Positions 33,353 through 46,319 of a stretch of DNA of 64,000 bases are shown here, piece after piece. Source of the stretch: Aquatica leii (lineage: Eukaryota > Arthropoda > Insecta > Coleoptera > Lampyridae); NCBI GenBank assembly GCA_035610365.1, contig CM069433.1, positions 176,220,882 to 176,284,881 of the forward strand, given 5' to 3'. Position 1 is the first letter of the stretch, and each line of letters begins with the position of its first letter. The notes beneath the pieces were generated by a model. It saw only the letters and a list, made by a program, of their open reading frames with translations. It did not search any database and was not told where the DNA came from. The translations under genes and the position numbers were made by a program.

Positions 33353-34590
33353 AAAATGAAATGTTTTAAGTCATGTATTTTGGTCACAATATTCCTTGTC
33401 TTATAGCGTGAATAACCCTGTGTATACGTATTATAAAAAAATGAACTATTAAACACTGCTTACTTGTATTAAAAAGACATTATTTAAATTTGCAATTAAA
33501 TTAATTGTCGCTTTGTTATTTAGATTATTTAGTATGATTGGTTTGTAATCATTTTTGTAAATACACACTTATTTTGATTTGCGCATCCGAAAATGCATTA
33601 ATATACAGGGAGTGTTAATGTAATAGCGAAGGTTTCCACGGCCGGAGTCTATACTAAGATAAGAACGTCTTCCGGGTTTGGACCGTGTCAAAGTTTCGCC
33701 CGAAACGTTGGCAACTTCGGTTACAACATTGACACGGTCCAAACCCGGAAGACGTTCTTATCTTAGTACAGGGAGTGTTATTTAAAAATGAAATGTTTTA
33801 AATCATGTATTTTAGCCACAATAATCCTTGTCTTATAGCCTGAATAACCCTGTATATACGTATTATTAAAAAATGGAAAAAATTTATAGCTTGTTCAAAA
33901 TCTGTAGAAATACCTAGATAGCGTTACTTTTCACAATATTAGTCAATATAAATAAACTATTAAACACTGCTTTATTTGTATTGAAAAGACATTATTTAAA
34001 TTTGGAACTTAATTAATTGTCGCTTTGTTATTTAGATTACTTAGTATTATTACATTATAATCATTTTTGTAATTGCACCTGCTCGTACTTTATATATCTC
34101 GAATAATAGAATTTTGTACATATACCGCCCTCGTTAGTTTCTTTCTCGAAACGCAACTACGTATATCTATTTATAGACAGCTATATCATAAAAGTTAGTT
34201 ACTGAGGTTTTTCAACACTAGATGTCAGTAAATTACGGGTATAATTATAATTTGTGGAAGTATATTTAAAACATTCTATCGTATTGAGTAATATTACCGT
34301 GAAGCAACTTGTTTTAAAAACATTAAAATTTCATTAAAGTTACAATAATGTGTCAACAAAAATAGCTTAAATGCTAAAACTGATTTAGGTATACCAAGTT
34401 GATTAATTTCAATAAAAAATACGCAGTAACATAAAAATTATCATTTAAAAAGTAGAATAAGTAACGTACTATAAGTATAAACTAACATAAAATATTCAAC
34501 TTCTAGTTATATTGATGTATCAGTGTAAATATTTCTTTACGTTTTTTAGTGGCAACGTTGTGGTTGTAGTGTCCGTCACTCTATTATTTC
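33353..34590. repeat. Spacer S1 of the satellite higher-order repeat
   Basis: Begins aaaatgaaatgttttaagtcatgtattttggtcacaat; includes gaataaccctgt (short-TIR end partner of tacagggagtgtta), gtcgctttgtta, cgccctcgttagtttctttctcgaaacgc and aacactagatgtcagtaaattacggg. These blocks recur in S2, S3 and S4. It contains the hairpin insertion at 33618-33766. Its last third matches only S4. Confidence 0.8.
33618..33766. mobile_element. 149-bp PLE3-derived hairpin insertion with 14-bp TSD
   Basis: The flanks tacagggagtgtta (33604-33617 and 33767-33780) are identical. The insert begins atgtaatagcgaaggtttcc, the reverse complement of the PLE3 3' end, then holds a perfect 39-bp inverted repeat (actaagataagaacgtcttcc... 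and its complement) around a 37-bp spacer containing cgaaacgttggc. Paralogous spacers (for example 37274) show the empty site tacagagagtgttatttaaa. Confidence 0.9.
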
Positions 34591-37075
34591 GAGGCCCTAC
34601 TTGTTTGACCTTGAACATTTTCAGCAATTTATTACCATTATTATTATTATTGTCAATAAATTTGCACACAAATATGATAAAAATAAAATAAAAATAAAAA
34701 TCAATTTTGAAAAAAAATTATATTATATTTTATTTTTACTTTGCATTATGTTGTTTAGTAACGTTTATTCTAATTGTTATAAAATTTTTACAAAAATTAA
34801 TTTACGTTAACATGTAACAAATGACTTCAAAAGTAAGTCTTGTTTAAGAACAATCACAGCAAATAAAATCAATTTTCAAACAAAATAAGTATTTAAAAAA
34901 ATAGAACCATTCTATTTAGGATTATACTATTCACTAATGTTTATTCTATTTGTTACTAAATTTTCACAAAAATTAATCCACACAACAAAATAAACAATGA
35001 CTTTAAAAGTAAGCCTGGAGTGCGTATATCACAGCGAATATAATAAATTTTAAAATAAAAGAATTATTTTTGAAAGAATATCTTTTTATTTGGCATTATG
35101 TTGTTCATTGATGTTTATTCTATTTGTTCCTAATTTTCACTCACTGCTTGAAGTATTGCGTTAAAACATTCAGGGCGGATAGAATCAACTATAGAACAAA
35201 AAAAATCATTTATAAAAATATTTTTATTTTGCAATTTGTTATTTATTATTGTTTGTTATATTTGCCACTAAGTTTTCACAAAAAATACTGCACGTCAACA
35301 TATTAATAAATGACTTCGAAAGTAAATTTTGTGTAAGAACAATCACAGCGGATAGAAACAACTTTAAAATAAAATAATTCATTTATAAAATATATTAGTA
35401 TTTTTGTTTTGTAATATATTATTTATTACTGTTTACTCTATTCGCTACTAAATTTGCAGAAAACTTAATGCAGATTAACATAATAACAAATTACGTCAAA
35501 AGTAAGTTTGGCGTAGGGGAATCAAAGCGTATGGGATCAATTTTGAAATAAACTAATTAGGTAAAAAAATATATTTAATTTTTACGTTGCATTATGTTGT
35601 TTGGTAATGTTTTTTCTCTTTGTTACTAAATTTTCACAAAAATTAATTTACGCCAACATGATAAAAAATGACATCGAAAGTAAGTCTGGCGCGAGGGCAA
35701 TCACAGCAAATAGAAACAACTTTAAAACAAAACAGTTATTTAAAAAAATAACATTATTTTATTTTGCATTATGTTGTTCAGTAATGTTTATTGTATTTGT
35801 TGCAAAATTTTCACAGAAATCAATTACGCCAACATGCTAAAAAGCGATTTCAAATGTAAGTCTTGCTTTAGAACAATCACAGCGTATAGGGATAACTTTA
35901 AAACAAAATAATTTATTTATAAAAAGTATTTTTATTTTTCAATATATAATTGATTATTGGTTACTCTATTTGTCATTAAACTTGCACAAAAATTAATCTA
36001 CACCAACATGATAAAAATGACTTCGAACGTAAGCTTTGAGTGAAGGCAATCATGGCAAATAGAATCAATTTTGAAAAACAAATTATTATTTAAAAAAAAT
36101 ATTTTATTTTTACTTCGCACTACGTTGTTCAGTGATGTTCATTTTATTTGTTATAAAATTTTCAAAAAAATTAATTTACTCCAACATGTTAACAAATGAC
36201 TTCAAAGGTAACTTTTGTATGAGAACAATAACAAATAGAATCAATTTTTAAATAAAATAATTTTTCAAAAAAATAAAATCTCATTTTTACTTTGCATCAT
36301 ATTGTTTAATGATGTTAATTCTAGTTGCTACTAAATTTTCACAAAAATTAATCTACGCCAACACGATCAAAATGACTTTAAAAGTAAGACTTGCATAGGA
36401 TCAATCACAGCAAATCGAAACACCTTTAAAACAAAATAATTCATTTATAGAAAATATTGTTATTTTTATTTTGCAATATCTTATTTATTATTTATTCTAT
36501 TCGCTACTAAATTTGCAGAAACATTTATTTAGACGAACATGATAAAAAACTACTTCGAAAGTAAGTCTGGCGTGAGGGCAATCAGTGTATAGAATCAGTT
36601 TTAAAATAAAATAATTATTTGAAAAAATATATTTAATTTTTATTTAACTTTATGTGTTTTAGTAATCTTTATTTTATTTGTTACTAAATGTTCACAAAAA
36701 TTAAGTTACGCCAACATAATAAAAAATGAGTTCGAAAGTAAGCCTGACGTGAGAGCAATCACAGCGAATTGAAACAACTTAGAAATAAAATAAATATTTA
36801 AAAAAATTACATTATTTTACATTATGTTGTTCATTGATGTTTATTCTTTTTGTTATTAAATTTTCACAAAAAATTAATTCACGCTAACAAAACAAAATAT
36901 GACTTTGAAAGTAGGCCTCGCGTGAGGGCAATCACAGCGAATAGAATCAACTTTGAAATGAAAAAAATATTTTTAAAATACTATTTTTTTATTTTGTATT
37001 ACGTTGTTCAATTATGTTTATTCTATTTGTTACAAAAATTATTTAGCGTATTATGTAAAAACGAAACGATTTAGC

Positions 37076-37790
37076 TATAGAACATTCTAATACTATTTTA
37101 TAGGTAATTAAAAAGTACATTTTCCGGTAAATTAAAAAATATGGCATTCTATTTAAATTAATGCAGTCATAGCCACATAAGTTTCTTAATTAATAGGTTT
37201 CAATTAATTAATTTTTATAAACATCATTAAAACACACACTTATTTTGATTTGCAAATTCAAAAATGCATTAGTATACAGAGAGTGTTATTTAAAAAAATA
37301 TTCTTAAAAAGTAACCATAATAAAGTTTTATGTATCCTAAAAATAAAATGTTTTAAGTCATGTATTTGGCCACAATATTCCTTGTCTTATAGCGTGAATA
37401 ACCCTGTACATGCGTATTAAAATCTATAGAAATACCTAGATAGCGTTACTTTTCACAATATAAGTCAATATAAATAAACTATTAAACATTATTTAAAAAG
37501 ATTTTAGACATGAAAAGAAAAGACATTATTTAAATTTGCAAATTAATTAATTGTCGCTTTGTTAATAAGATTACTTAGTATTATTACATTATAATCATTT
37601 TTGTAATTGCACCTGCTCGTACTTTATATATCTCGAATAATAGAATTTTGTACCTATACCGCCCTCGTTAGTTTCTTTCTCGAAACGCAACTACGTATAT
37701 CTATTTGCAGATAGCTATATCATAAAAGTTAGCTACTGCGGTTTTTTAACAATAGATGTCAGTAAATTACGGGTTTTGAAAATTATTTAA
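37076..37790. repeat. Spacer S2 of the higher-order repeat
   Basis: Runs from gaacattctaatactatttta to cagtaaattacgggttttgaaaatt. Contains a small repeat with short TIRs, tacagagagtgttatt (37274) to gaataaccctgta (about 37408). It is the undisturbed paralogue of the PLE2 target site. Confidence 0.8.
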
Positions 37791-37997
37791 AAAAATATTA
37801 TATCTTTACTTGGCATTATGTTGTTTAGTGACGTTTATTCTAGTTGTTATAACATTTTTCCATAATGTAATTTACTTCAACATGATAAAAAATGACTTCA
37901 AAAGTAAATCTTGCCTGAGAACAATCACCGCAAATAAAATCAATTATTAAACAAAATAATTACTTAAAAAAATATCATCATTTTATTTAGGATTATA

Positions 37998-38036
37998 CTA
38001 TTTTATTATTATTATTATTATATTTTATTATATTAA
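37998..38036. repeat. TTA/ATT microsatellite
   Basis: A run of tattattattattatta followed by ttttattatatta. The paralogous site at about 48236-48270 has a longer run of the same unit, so it varies in length between higher-order copies. Confidence 0.8.
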
Positions 38037-38339
38037 TGTTTATTCTATTTGTTACTAAGTTTTCACAAAAATTAATCCACACAACAAAATAAAAAATAAA
38101 AGTAAGCCTGGCGTGCGGGCAATCACAGCGAATAGAATAAACTTTAAAATAAAAGATATTATTTTTAAAAGAATATCTTGTTATTTAGCATATTGTTGTT
38201 CATTGATGTTTATTCTATTTGTTCCTAATTTTCACTCGCTACTTTGAAATTAAGTCTGGCGTTAAAACATTCAGAGCGGATAGAAACAACTATAGAACAA
38301 AATAATTCATCCATAAAAAATATTTTTATTTTGCAATTA

Positions 38340-38935
38340 CAGTCGAACCTCTATTCAATGAACTCCTATTTAATGATTTTTTCTATTTAGTGATGTTTTC
38401 TTTAGGATATTGACCTTCGGGTTAAAATGCGTGTAAAAACACTTCTAAAATATGATGTTCAAATTCTATATTATGATCTTTTTTAAAGAAAATGTTACCG
38501 AACTCCTTAAAGTTTTCTTGGAATCACGTACAATTTACTTTACCTTTACAATGCCGCATTGTTAAACGGATAAGCGGATTATAAGACTTCTTAATTTACA
38601 ATACAGAAAGGCTATTACTTGGTACTAAAAATTTTGTACATTTGTAAATGACATAAATGCATGAATTGTTTCGAGGATTATAGGATTTCCTTCGAGTTTT
38701 GAAATGCATTGTCATGTTATTGAACACGTTTTATTTGCAATTTCTTCGTTTCAAGTTGCTTAAGTGTAAAGTTAGTTAAAAATGACAAAACGAAAGTGTT
38801 TATAATTAATATGTATTTCTTATGTACGTTTAAATTTGTGTTTTATTTTTTAAGTATAAATTCTATACAATGAAGTTTCTATATAATGATGTTTTTAAAG
38901 GGAATTTTGAACATCACTATATAGGAGTTCGACTG
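38340..38935. mobile_element. 596-bp pogo/Tigger-type MITE in the satellite
   Basis: The left end is cagtcgaacctctattcaat and the right end, reverse-complemented, cagtcgaactcctatatagt; each is flanked by TA (38338-38339 and 38936-38937). The subterminal word ctatnnaatgannt is repeated in both arms. The paralogous monomer near 48570 lacks it, confirming an insertion. No transposase is encoded. Confidence 0.85.
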
Positions 38936-41423
38936 TATTTATTTATTATTGTTTGTTATGTTTGCTACTAAATTTTCACAAAAATTACTTCACGTCAACA
39001 CATTAAAATATGACTTTCAAAGTAAGTTTGGTGTGAGGGGAATTAAAGCGTATAGAACCAATTCCGAAATAAACTAATTATTTAAAAAAATATATCTAAT
39101 TTTTAGGTTGCATTATGTGGTTTAATAATCTTTTTTCTATTTGTTACTAAATTTTCACAAAAATTAGTCTAGGCCAACATAATAAAAAAATTACATCGAA
39201 AGTAAGTCTAGCTTTTGGCCCATAACAGCAAATAGAATCAACTTTGAAATAAAAGAATTATTTTAAAAGAAATCTCTTTTTTTTGCATTATGTTTTATTG
39301 ATGTTTATTCTATTTGTTGCAAAATTTTTACAAAAATTAATTTACTCCAACATGTTAAAAAATGATTTTAAAGGTAAGTTTTGTGTGAGAACAATAACAG
39401 CAAATAGAATCAATTTTTAAATTAAATAATTATTTAAAAAAATTAAATTTTACTTTTACTTTGCATCATGTTGTTTAATGATGTTAATTCTAGTTGCTAC
39501 TAAGTTTTCACAAAAATTAATCTACGCCAACATTATCAAAATGACTTTAAAAGTAAGACTTGCGTAAAAACAATCACAGCGGATCGAAACAACTTTAAAA
39601 CAAAATAACTCGTTTATAGAAAATATTGTTATTTTTATTTTGCAATATCTTATTTATTATTATTTGTTCGGTCCGCTACAAAATTTGCAGAAACATTTAT
39701 TTAGACGAACATGATAAAAAATGACTTCGAAGGTAAGCCTGGCGTAAGGGCAATCAATGTATAGAATCAATTTTAAAATAATATAATTATTTGAAAAAAT
39801 ATATCTAATTTTTACTTTACTTTACAGTGAATTGAAATAACTTTAAAATAAAATAATTATTTAAAAAAAACTTTAGTTTATTTTGCTTTATGTCGTTTAA
39901 TGATGTTTATTGTATTTGTTACTAAATTTTTACAAAACTTAATCCACGCCAATAGAATAAAATATGACTTCGAATGTAGGCGTGGTGCGTGGGCAATCAT
40001 AGCAAATAGAATCAACTTCGAAATAAATGAATTAATTCAAAAACAAAATTTTTATTTTGCATTATGCTTTTTATTAATATTTATTCTATTTGTTACAGAA
40101 TTTTCACAAAAATGAGTTTACGCCAACATGATAAAACGACTTGAAAAGTAAGTCTTGCGTTAGAACAATCACAGTATATAGAGACAACTTTAAAACAAAA
40201 TAATTTATTTATAAAAAACATTTTTATTTTGCAAAATATTATTTATTATGCTTTATTCTATTTATCACTAAATTTTCACAAACATTAATCCACACCAAAT
40301 TGATAAAAATGATTTCGAAAGTAAGCTTTGGGTGAAGAGAATCATGGCAAATAGAATCAATTTTGAAAAAAAATAATTATTAAAAAAAATATTTTATTTT
40401 TACTTTGCATTACGTTGTTCAGTGATGTTCATTTTATTTGTTATAAAATTTTCAAAAAAATTAATTTACTCCAACATGTTAACAAATGACTTCAAAGGTA
40501 ACTTTTGTATGAGAACAATAACAAATAGAATCAATTTTTAAATAAAATAATTTTTCAAAAAAATAAAATCTCATTTTTACTTTGCATCATATTATTTAAT
40601 GATGTTAATTCTAGTTGCTACTAAATTTTCACAAAAATTAATCTACGCCAACACGATCAAAATGACTTTAAAAGTAAGACTTGCATAAGATCAATCACAG
40701 CAAATCGAAACAACTTTAAAACAAAATAATTCATTTATAGAAAATATTGTTATTTTTATTTTGCAATATCTTATTTATTATTTATTCTATTCCCTACTAA
40801 ATTTGCAGAAACATTTATTTAGACGAACATGATAAAAAATTACTTCGAAAGTAAGTCTGGCGTGAGGGCAATCAGTGTATAGACTCAGTTTTAAAATAAA
40901 ATGATTATTTGAAAAACTATATTTAATTTTTATTTAACTTTATGTGTTTTAGTAATCTTTATTTTATTTGTTACTAAATGTTCACAAAAATTAAGTTACG
41001 CCAACATAATAAAAAATGAGTTCGAAAGTAAGCCTGACGTGAGAGCAATCACAGCGAATTGAAACAACTTAGAAATAAAATAAATATTACATTATTTTAC
41101 ATTATGTTGTTCATTGATGTTTATTCTTTTTGTTATTAAATTTTCACAAAAAATTAATTCACGCTAACAAAACAATATATGACTTTGAAAGTAGGCCTCG
41201 CGTGAGGGCAATCACAGCGAATAGAATCAACTTTGAAATGAAAAAATTATTTTTAAAATAGTATTTTTTTAATTTGCATTACGTTGTTCAATGATGTTTA
41301 TTCTATTTGTTACGAAAATTATTTAGCGTATTATGTAAAAACGAAACGATTTAGCTATAGAACATTCTAATACTATTTTAATTGGTGTAGGAAGATTTTT
41401 TTTTCCAGCTAAATTTATAATAA

Positions 41424-41480
41424 AACAAGGTTGAACGCTTTTACGTTTCGCCAACTTTAATTGGCTTTTTCATCTGTAAC
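41424..41480 (-). ncRNA. Hammerhead-like structured PLE2 end, left inverted arm (candidate)
   Basis: On the minus strand: gttacagatgaaaaa, hairpin gccaa-ttaaag-ttggc, gaaacgt, aaaagcg, ttcaacc. It has the same layout as the PLE1 terminus (cagatg, stem, GAAAC, short stem). The outer stem is weak, and cagatga deviates from CUGANGA. An identical copy in the other orientation lies at 47185-47241. Confidence 0.25.
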
Positions 41481-41963
41481 AATTAAAAACAACAATAATA
41501 TATGATAAATGTTTACAATGTGTCATCAAGTTACAATAATAATAAAAAGTAATTACAAAATTGCAATTTTATATAGAAATAGAAATAATTTTTTTAATTT
41601 TTTTTTTTATTATAAAATATATTATACTTACTTCAATTAATATAAATAAATAGCAGAAAAATTTTTGTCAAAAATAATAAAACAAAACAATTACATTTGA
41701 ACTAACTACATTTAATAAGTGAACACGAAATACTGATATTTAAAAATGGAAATGCAATTGAGAATAACAAGATATGGGAATCAAGGTAACATAATTTATA
41801 GAAAATTAAATTTGATAACTTCAATAAAGGAAAATAAGTTTGATATAAAATGTAAGATATTATAAAAATTTTTAATTAACTTATAAGTAAAATTGGGTAA
41901 AAAATTTATTATTTTTATTTTTTTTTCTAATATTATAATAATATAATTAAATAATAAATTGAA

Positions 41964-42524
41964 TTATATTATGTTAGAAAATATGGAACTTAATTTCATT
42001 ACATCATTACGGAAATTGATTGAATTTATGTTACGTTTAATTTCAAACATCTCTAAGAAAAGGCGCGTATACAATTTTGGTTCTTTATGTAATATGGTTG
42101 GATTAGAGTAATCAAAACTGTGAAAATGATTTAGTGCATGCACAGTTAAGGCAGTTTTTGGTATCGATGGATTCTTAATAGCACTTTTTATTGAATTTTT
42201 ATGTTGAGTTATTCTATGTTTTAATAATTGTTTGGTTTGACCTATATAGACTGCAGGGCAATTAATACAATGAATTTGGTAGATGATATTAAAATTAGAG
42301 GATTTATCGATGTTATCTTTTAGGTTTGTGTATATATTATGACCAAGAGTGTTTGTATTTTTAAAAGCTAGATTAATGTTGTGTTTGATTAAAATTTTTG
42401 CTAATTTTTCTGACAGTGTGTATACATATGGTATAGATATATATGAAGGTGTATGAGTAATTTCAATATTGAATAATGGATCAAAAAAATTGGGTTGAAG
42501 TTGAAAATTATCAAACGTATTGTG
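41964..42524 (-). CDS. GIY-YIG endonuclease C-terminal fragment of PLE2, left arm, open frame
   Basis: Read on the minus strand, about 186 codons stay open without an ATG start. A linker (NTFDNFQLQPNFFDPLFNIE, IPYVYTLSEKLAKILIKHN) leads to the endonuclease, IIYQIHCINCPAVYIGQ then TKQLLKHRITQHKNSI, with two cysteines between the motif halves, and the C-terminal LFLEMFEIKRNIN. It ends at a TAA (41964-41966). The plus-strand partner arm has a stop directly after YIG and lacks most of this linker, so the inverted 5' copy preserves the better version. It has no promoter or start of its own. Confidence 0.8.
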   Translation of the reverse strand, partial: HNTFDNFQLQPNFFDPLFNIEITHTPSYISIPYVYTLSEKLAKILIKHNINLAFKNTNTLGHNIYTNLKDNIDKSSNFNIIYQIHCINCPAVYIGQTKQLLKHRITQHKNSIKSAIKNPSIPKTALTVHALNHFHSFDYSNPTILHKEPKLYTRLFLEMFEIKRNINSINFRNDVMKLSSIFSNII

Positions 42525-43404
42525 GTTATCCTTTTCTGTAAAAAATTATTACCAACAAATAGTCATTAATTTAAAGATGCAACTAGAGAAATATTTCCCC
42601 AAAACAATAATTACACTACTACTTCATCTTAATACAAAAAGTAACTATAAATTAAAGCAAAGATTAAAGGAAACCCATAAAAAAAAATCAAAAATCTAAT
42701 TTATAAAACAGAAAACAAAAAAAACAAACTTGAAACAATTAATACATATCAAAATCAAAATTGGGTAGTCAATTTGTTTAATATTGTAATACCACAATAT
42801 GTAACAGATGTTATAAAGTATGGGCCAAAATTTAATCTACCTATCAATAATATTTCTAAAATACCAATAGCAAATATTGTAGCAAACATAGAAACTGGAA
42901 TAAAAAATTTAGATCATAAATTACAAAACACAATCCGAGCTGATATAGTTAATGTCATCACGAATTTCAAAAATACAAATAAATGTAATAATAAACAAAA
43001 GACACAACAAATTAACACAATAAAAACTATAGTAAATAATAAAAACTTACCATTCACTCAAAAACAACTGACTAAAACAAAACAATTTCTTAAACTACAT
43101 AAAGAAATCATAATACCATCTGCGGATAAAACTCAAAAAACCGTAATACTTAATGCCACCACATATAATCAAAAAATGACACAATTACTACAAGATAATA
43201 ATATCTATAAAAAAATAAATAATGACCCAACCACATCAATTTAAAATAAAAATAATACAATTATTAAAACATTATTTAATAATAATTACATTGACATTAC
43301 CGATTACAAAGAATTAAATTGTCAAAACGGCCTACCATCAAAAATTTATGAACTGCCAAAATTACACAAAGAAGACTGTCCTTTACGCCCCATTGTTTCT
43401 ACTT

Positions 43405-45508
43405 GTACCCACACAGCAAAATCACATTTACTATACATCTCAGCTATATATCAATTGAGATATAGTATATTTGAGAGACATTCTTTTTTATCTCGTATAT
43501 ATAAATGAAACGTCTCTCAGATATCTTAATGTCCGCCCTGTAGACATCTCAAATATGTTTCTATGAAACATATCGGATATATATATTACATAAATATATA
43601 TTATGTCAGAGATGTGTAAAATTAAAAATGCGACGTTTTTGAGACATATATTTTTATATATATGTATTTATATGTACATACATCTATCACAAAATATTTA
43701 TTAAAATTTAAAAACAAAATCTAATTGACAAAAATTAAAAAAAAAAGTCATATAACATACGAAAAGTAAAGAATTACCATCATTTAATTAATTTGTCAGT
43801 GTTTTCTTGTGCATCCTTTGTTTCCTCCCTCTGTAATCCCAGTTTCGCCAAGGTTAACCAATTCTTAATAGTCTCTGCAATTTCACCATCTGTCGTTATT
43901 TCTGTCCCGTTTTGACTACAACTGAAATTCAAACAGTTATAAGACAATGAAGTGAAAAAGGTTTTTAAAACATCTTACCTTAAATTACAACAATTTCTAG
44001 ACCACAAAAAATATCCTTTTTTTGCACCAACTCAAACTGTACTCACAACAATGGTAAATAGTTTTCAGAAATGTTGACAATAGATTGTTTTACATCACAA
44101 GTCGACCCTGGGGAATCTATAAAAATTAATATATACGCTCACACTATACTTTAAACTAATTAATATTGATTTGTAAAATATTTAATTTCAATAACTATAG
44201 TTAAAAAATTAAACATATACTAACCGAGAATTTCTTAAATTTTTCATTGTCATTAATTTCTTTATAACTTCATTCATTTCTGTTACTGTTTGTATAGGAA
44301 TTCAATTCAAACCTCTGTTGTTCTTCTAAAGACGCCTCACAGATTGGTTTTTAGTTTATATATGCATTTAAGAAAACCACATTTTCGATATTGTAAGAGT
44401 TTGGCCAAATTTTCTTGTTGCAAGAACGATAGAGAAACCATCAGCTTGTACGACAATTAAAATTTTCAACGTTTCACTAGAACCTATAAACCAAAAATAT
44501 TTTATTGTTCAATAGCGGTAACAAAATCCAAAAATTACTAGTTTTTTCCTGTTGTGTTGCTATGTGCTTTTAACATGCGGTATAGGTCTTAGAAGGGGTG
44601 GTGGTAAATAAAATAATAACACCCCATTGCTAACACCTGAAATTATACAGGTAAAATGTTTCATACACAGTGTAAAGCTATAAATTTAGCAATTATAAAA
44701 TAACGTACTTGATTTAGGAAGTGAAGCATGTTCTTTGTTATCACAATCTGACGAAATTGTTGGTGCTTTTCTTTTTTTCTTGTTCGACATCTGTAGTATG
44801 TACTCAGATTCGATTTCTGCTTTTCTAAGTTTTAGAAATCCATAATGAAATTAATCAAGATTAAAAATCCAAACATAAATAACTTACCTGTTTAATAAGT
44901 GAAAATTAATTATAATATACGTATATAACAGCGCAAAGTTTCAATCTTCGGTAATGAAAATCAAAAATAACGTCTTTTTAACCTATAACGTGTATGCTGC
45001 GATGAACTGCGAGCCGATGTACGCAACTAGCACGTGATCAATTCATGTGCTGTGTTACCAGATTGTTTTGATATCAATTATTAACCCGGCAACATTCATG
45101 GTAAAATGAGTGTTTTGTACTGTGTGTGCCTATTTTTTCTAAAAGTATTAATACAAAAAAGTACTTTAACTAAAACACTACTAAAAAGTTTTATAATAAA
45201 AATTCTTTGCAGTAGTTTAATTACTAATTTACCAAAAAAATTAAATATGCAATGTTTTTACATAAAACATTATAAAAAATATCAAAAAAAAAATTTAATT
45301 ATAAATCAATTGATGTTTCTGAGACAAGTATAAGATCTATCAGAGAGGTGCCATCTTTTCTGTATTTATAAAACGTGTTATTAGTTAAAATTGTCATCTC
45401 TCTGAAATATCTCATAAATATACAAATTTGCGATTTTTAAATTGAGACATTGTGATCTGGTTGAGTTCGATTTGAGACATCTTTGAGATGTTTGATGCTG
45501 TGTAGGTA
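43405..45508. mobile_element. 2098-bp DNA element inside PLE2 RT, 3-bp target duplication
   Basis: The element occupies 43408-45505, flanked by gta on each side. The left end cccacacagcaaa and the reverse-complemented right end ctacacagcatca form a short TIR of about 10 bp. Subterminal regions on both sides are rich in atctcagagatgt-like words (ctctcagatatc, tctgagacaag, atctctctgaaatatctc). Removing it and one gta leaves STCNNPVYK in frame, aligned without gap to PLE1 TCTSPLYQ. A 3-bp duplication is compatible with the PIF/Harbinger or CACTA-like groups, but the TIR does not settle it. It carries the small minus-strand gene at 43780-44790. Confidence 0.75.
43780..44790 (-). pseudogene. Small spliced DUF4806-like gene inside the DNA element
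   Basis: Exon 1 (44790-44709) encodes MSNKKKRKAPTISSDCD, a basic, NLS-like start. A GTACGT donor and a TTTATAG acceptor (44484-44485) join in phase to exon 2, SSETLKILIVVQADGFSIV, which resembles the N-terminal segment seen in DUF4806 proteins, and then hits a stop after MWFS. Further blocks read IPIQTVTEMNEVIKKLM (about 44320-44260, the start of the DUF4806 domain) and, after a TTTCAG acceptor (43922-43923), the last exon GTEITTDGEIAETIKNWL with LAKLGLQREE, ending at TGA (43780-43782). DUF4806 is common in insect multi-copy genes of unknown function. The family call is from memory of the domain pattern. Frames between exons are damaged. Confidence 0.45.
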
Positions 45509-46319
45509 ATAATCCAGTTTATAAAACATCAAAATTCTTATCAAAAATTATCTCTAATATAACTAAAAATAATAAGAATTGTATAAAAGATTCTTGGTCT
45601 CTAAAACACTCTATTAATAATATTATTATACCAAAAAATCATAAAATAATATCTTTAGACATAGAATCAATGTATACCAATATTCCAATCAATCTTGTTA
45701 TTAAATCAGTACACACAAAGTGGCATGAAATACAAAAATTTACTAAAATACCATTAACTGAATTTATACAAATCATCACATTAGTTCTAAATTCCACCTA
45801 TTTTACTTTTAAAGATGTCATGTATTTACAAATCCAAGGACTTGCCATGGGTCTTCCTTTTTCTTCTACCATTGCAGACCTTGTAATTGGAGACATAGAA
45901 AATGACATTTTAAAACAAAATCCACATATTACTTTTTATGGGCGCTATGTAGATGACATCATAGTTATAATCCACGAAAATGAAATTCAAAATTTACTTT
46001 TATCTTTCAACAATGTACACCCACCATTAAAATTTACACTTGAAATAGAAGAAAACAGTATCCTAAATTTTCTTGATGTAACAATCATTCACTTGCCGGA
46101 TGGAAATCTGATCGTTATACTAACTATAACTCTATTACATATTTTAAAAATAAACAATCAGTCATTTACAACTTAGTTGACCGAGCAATTAAACTTTCTT
46201 TTGAAGATTTTTAAACTCAAAATATAAACATCATTCGACAAAAATTAATCAATAACTATCCATTACAAGTTATAAATCATACAATCAAAACTAGATGAAA
46301 AAAAAATCAAATATAGCAA

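Larger units (their letters stand above)
42774..46176 (+). pseudogene. PLE2 reverse transcriptase, interrupted by a DNA element
   Basis: The N-terminal part (42774-43244) reads VIPQYVTDVIKYGPKFNLPI, EIIIPSADKTQKTVILNAT and DNNIYKKINNDP. After a stop comes LPKLHKEDCPLRPIVST (about 43350-43405), which is cut at 43407 by a 2098-bp insertion. The frame resumes at 45506 with NNPVYKTSKFLSKII, then IISLDIESMYTNIP (catalytic Asp motif A), QGLAMGLPFSSTIADLVI and YVDDIIVII (motif C), LNFLDVTIIH. Relative to PLE1 the residue count across the insertion is preserved. An in-frame TAA after NDPTTSI and a frameshift near 46110 are further damage. Confidence 0.85.

Noticed and set aside
32787..40115. Recurring 60-80 codon plus-strand frames in the satellite
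   Set aside because: Similar to each other only because the monomers are; stops fall at the same places, and there is no evidence of a gene, so they are reported as a finding about the repeat rather than as genes.
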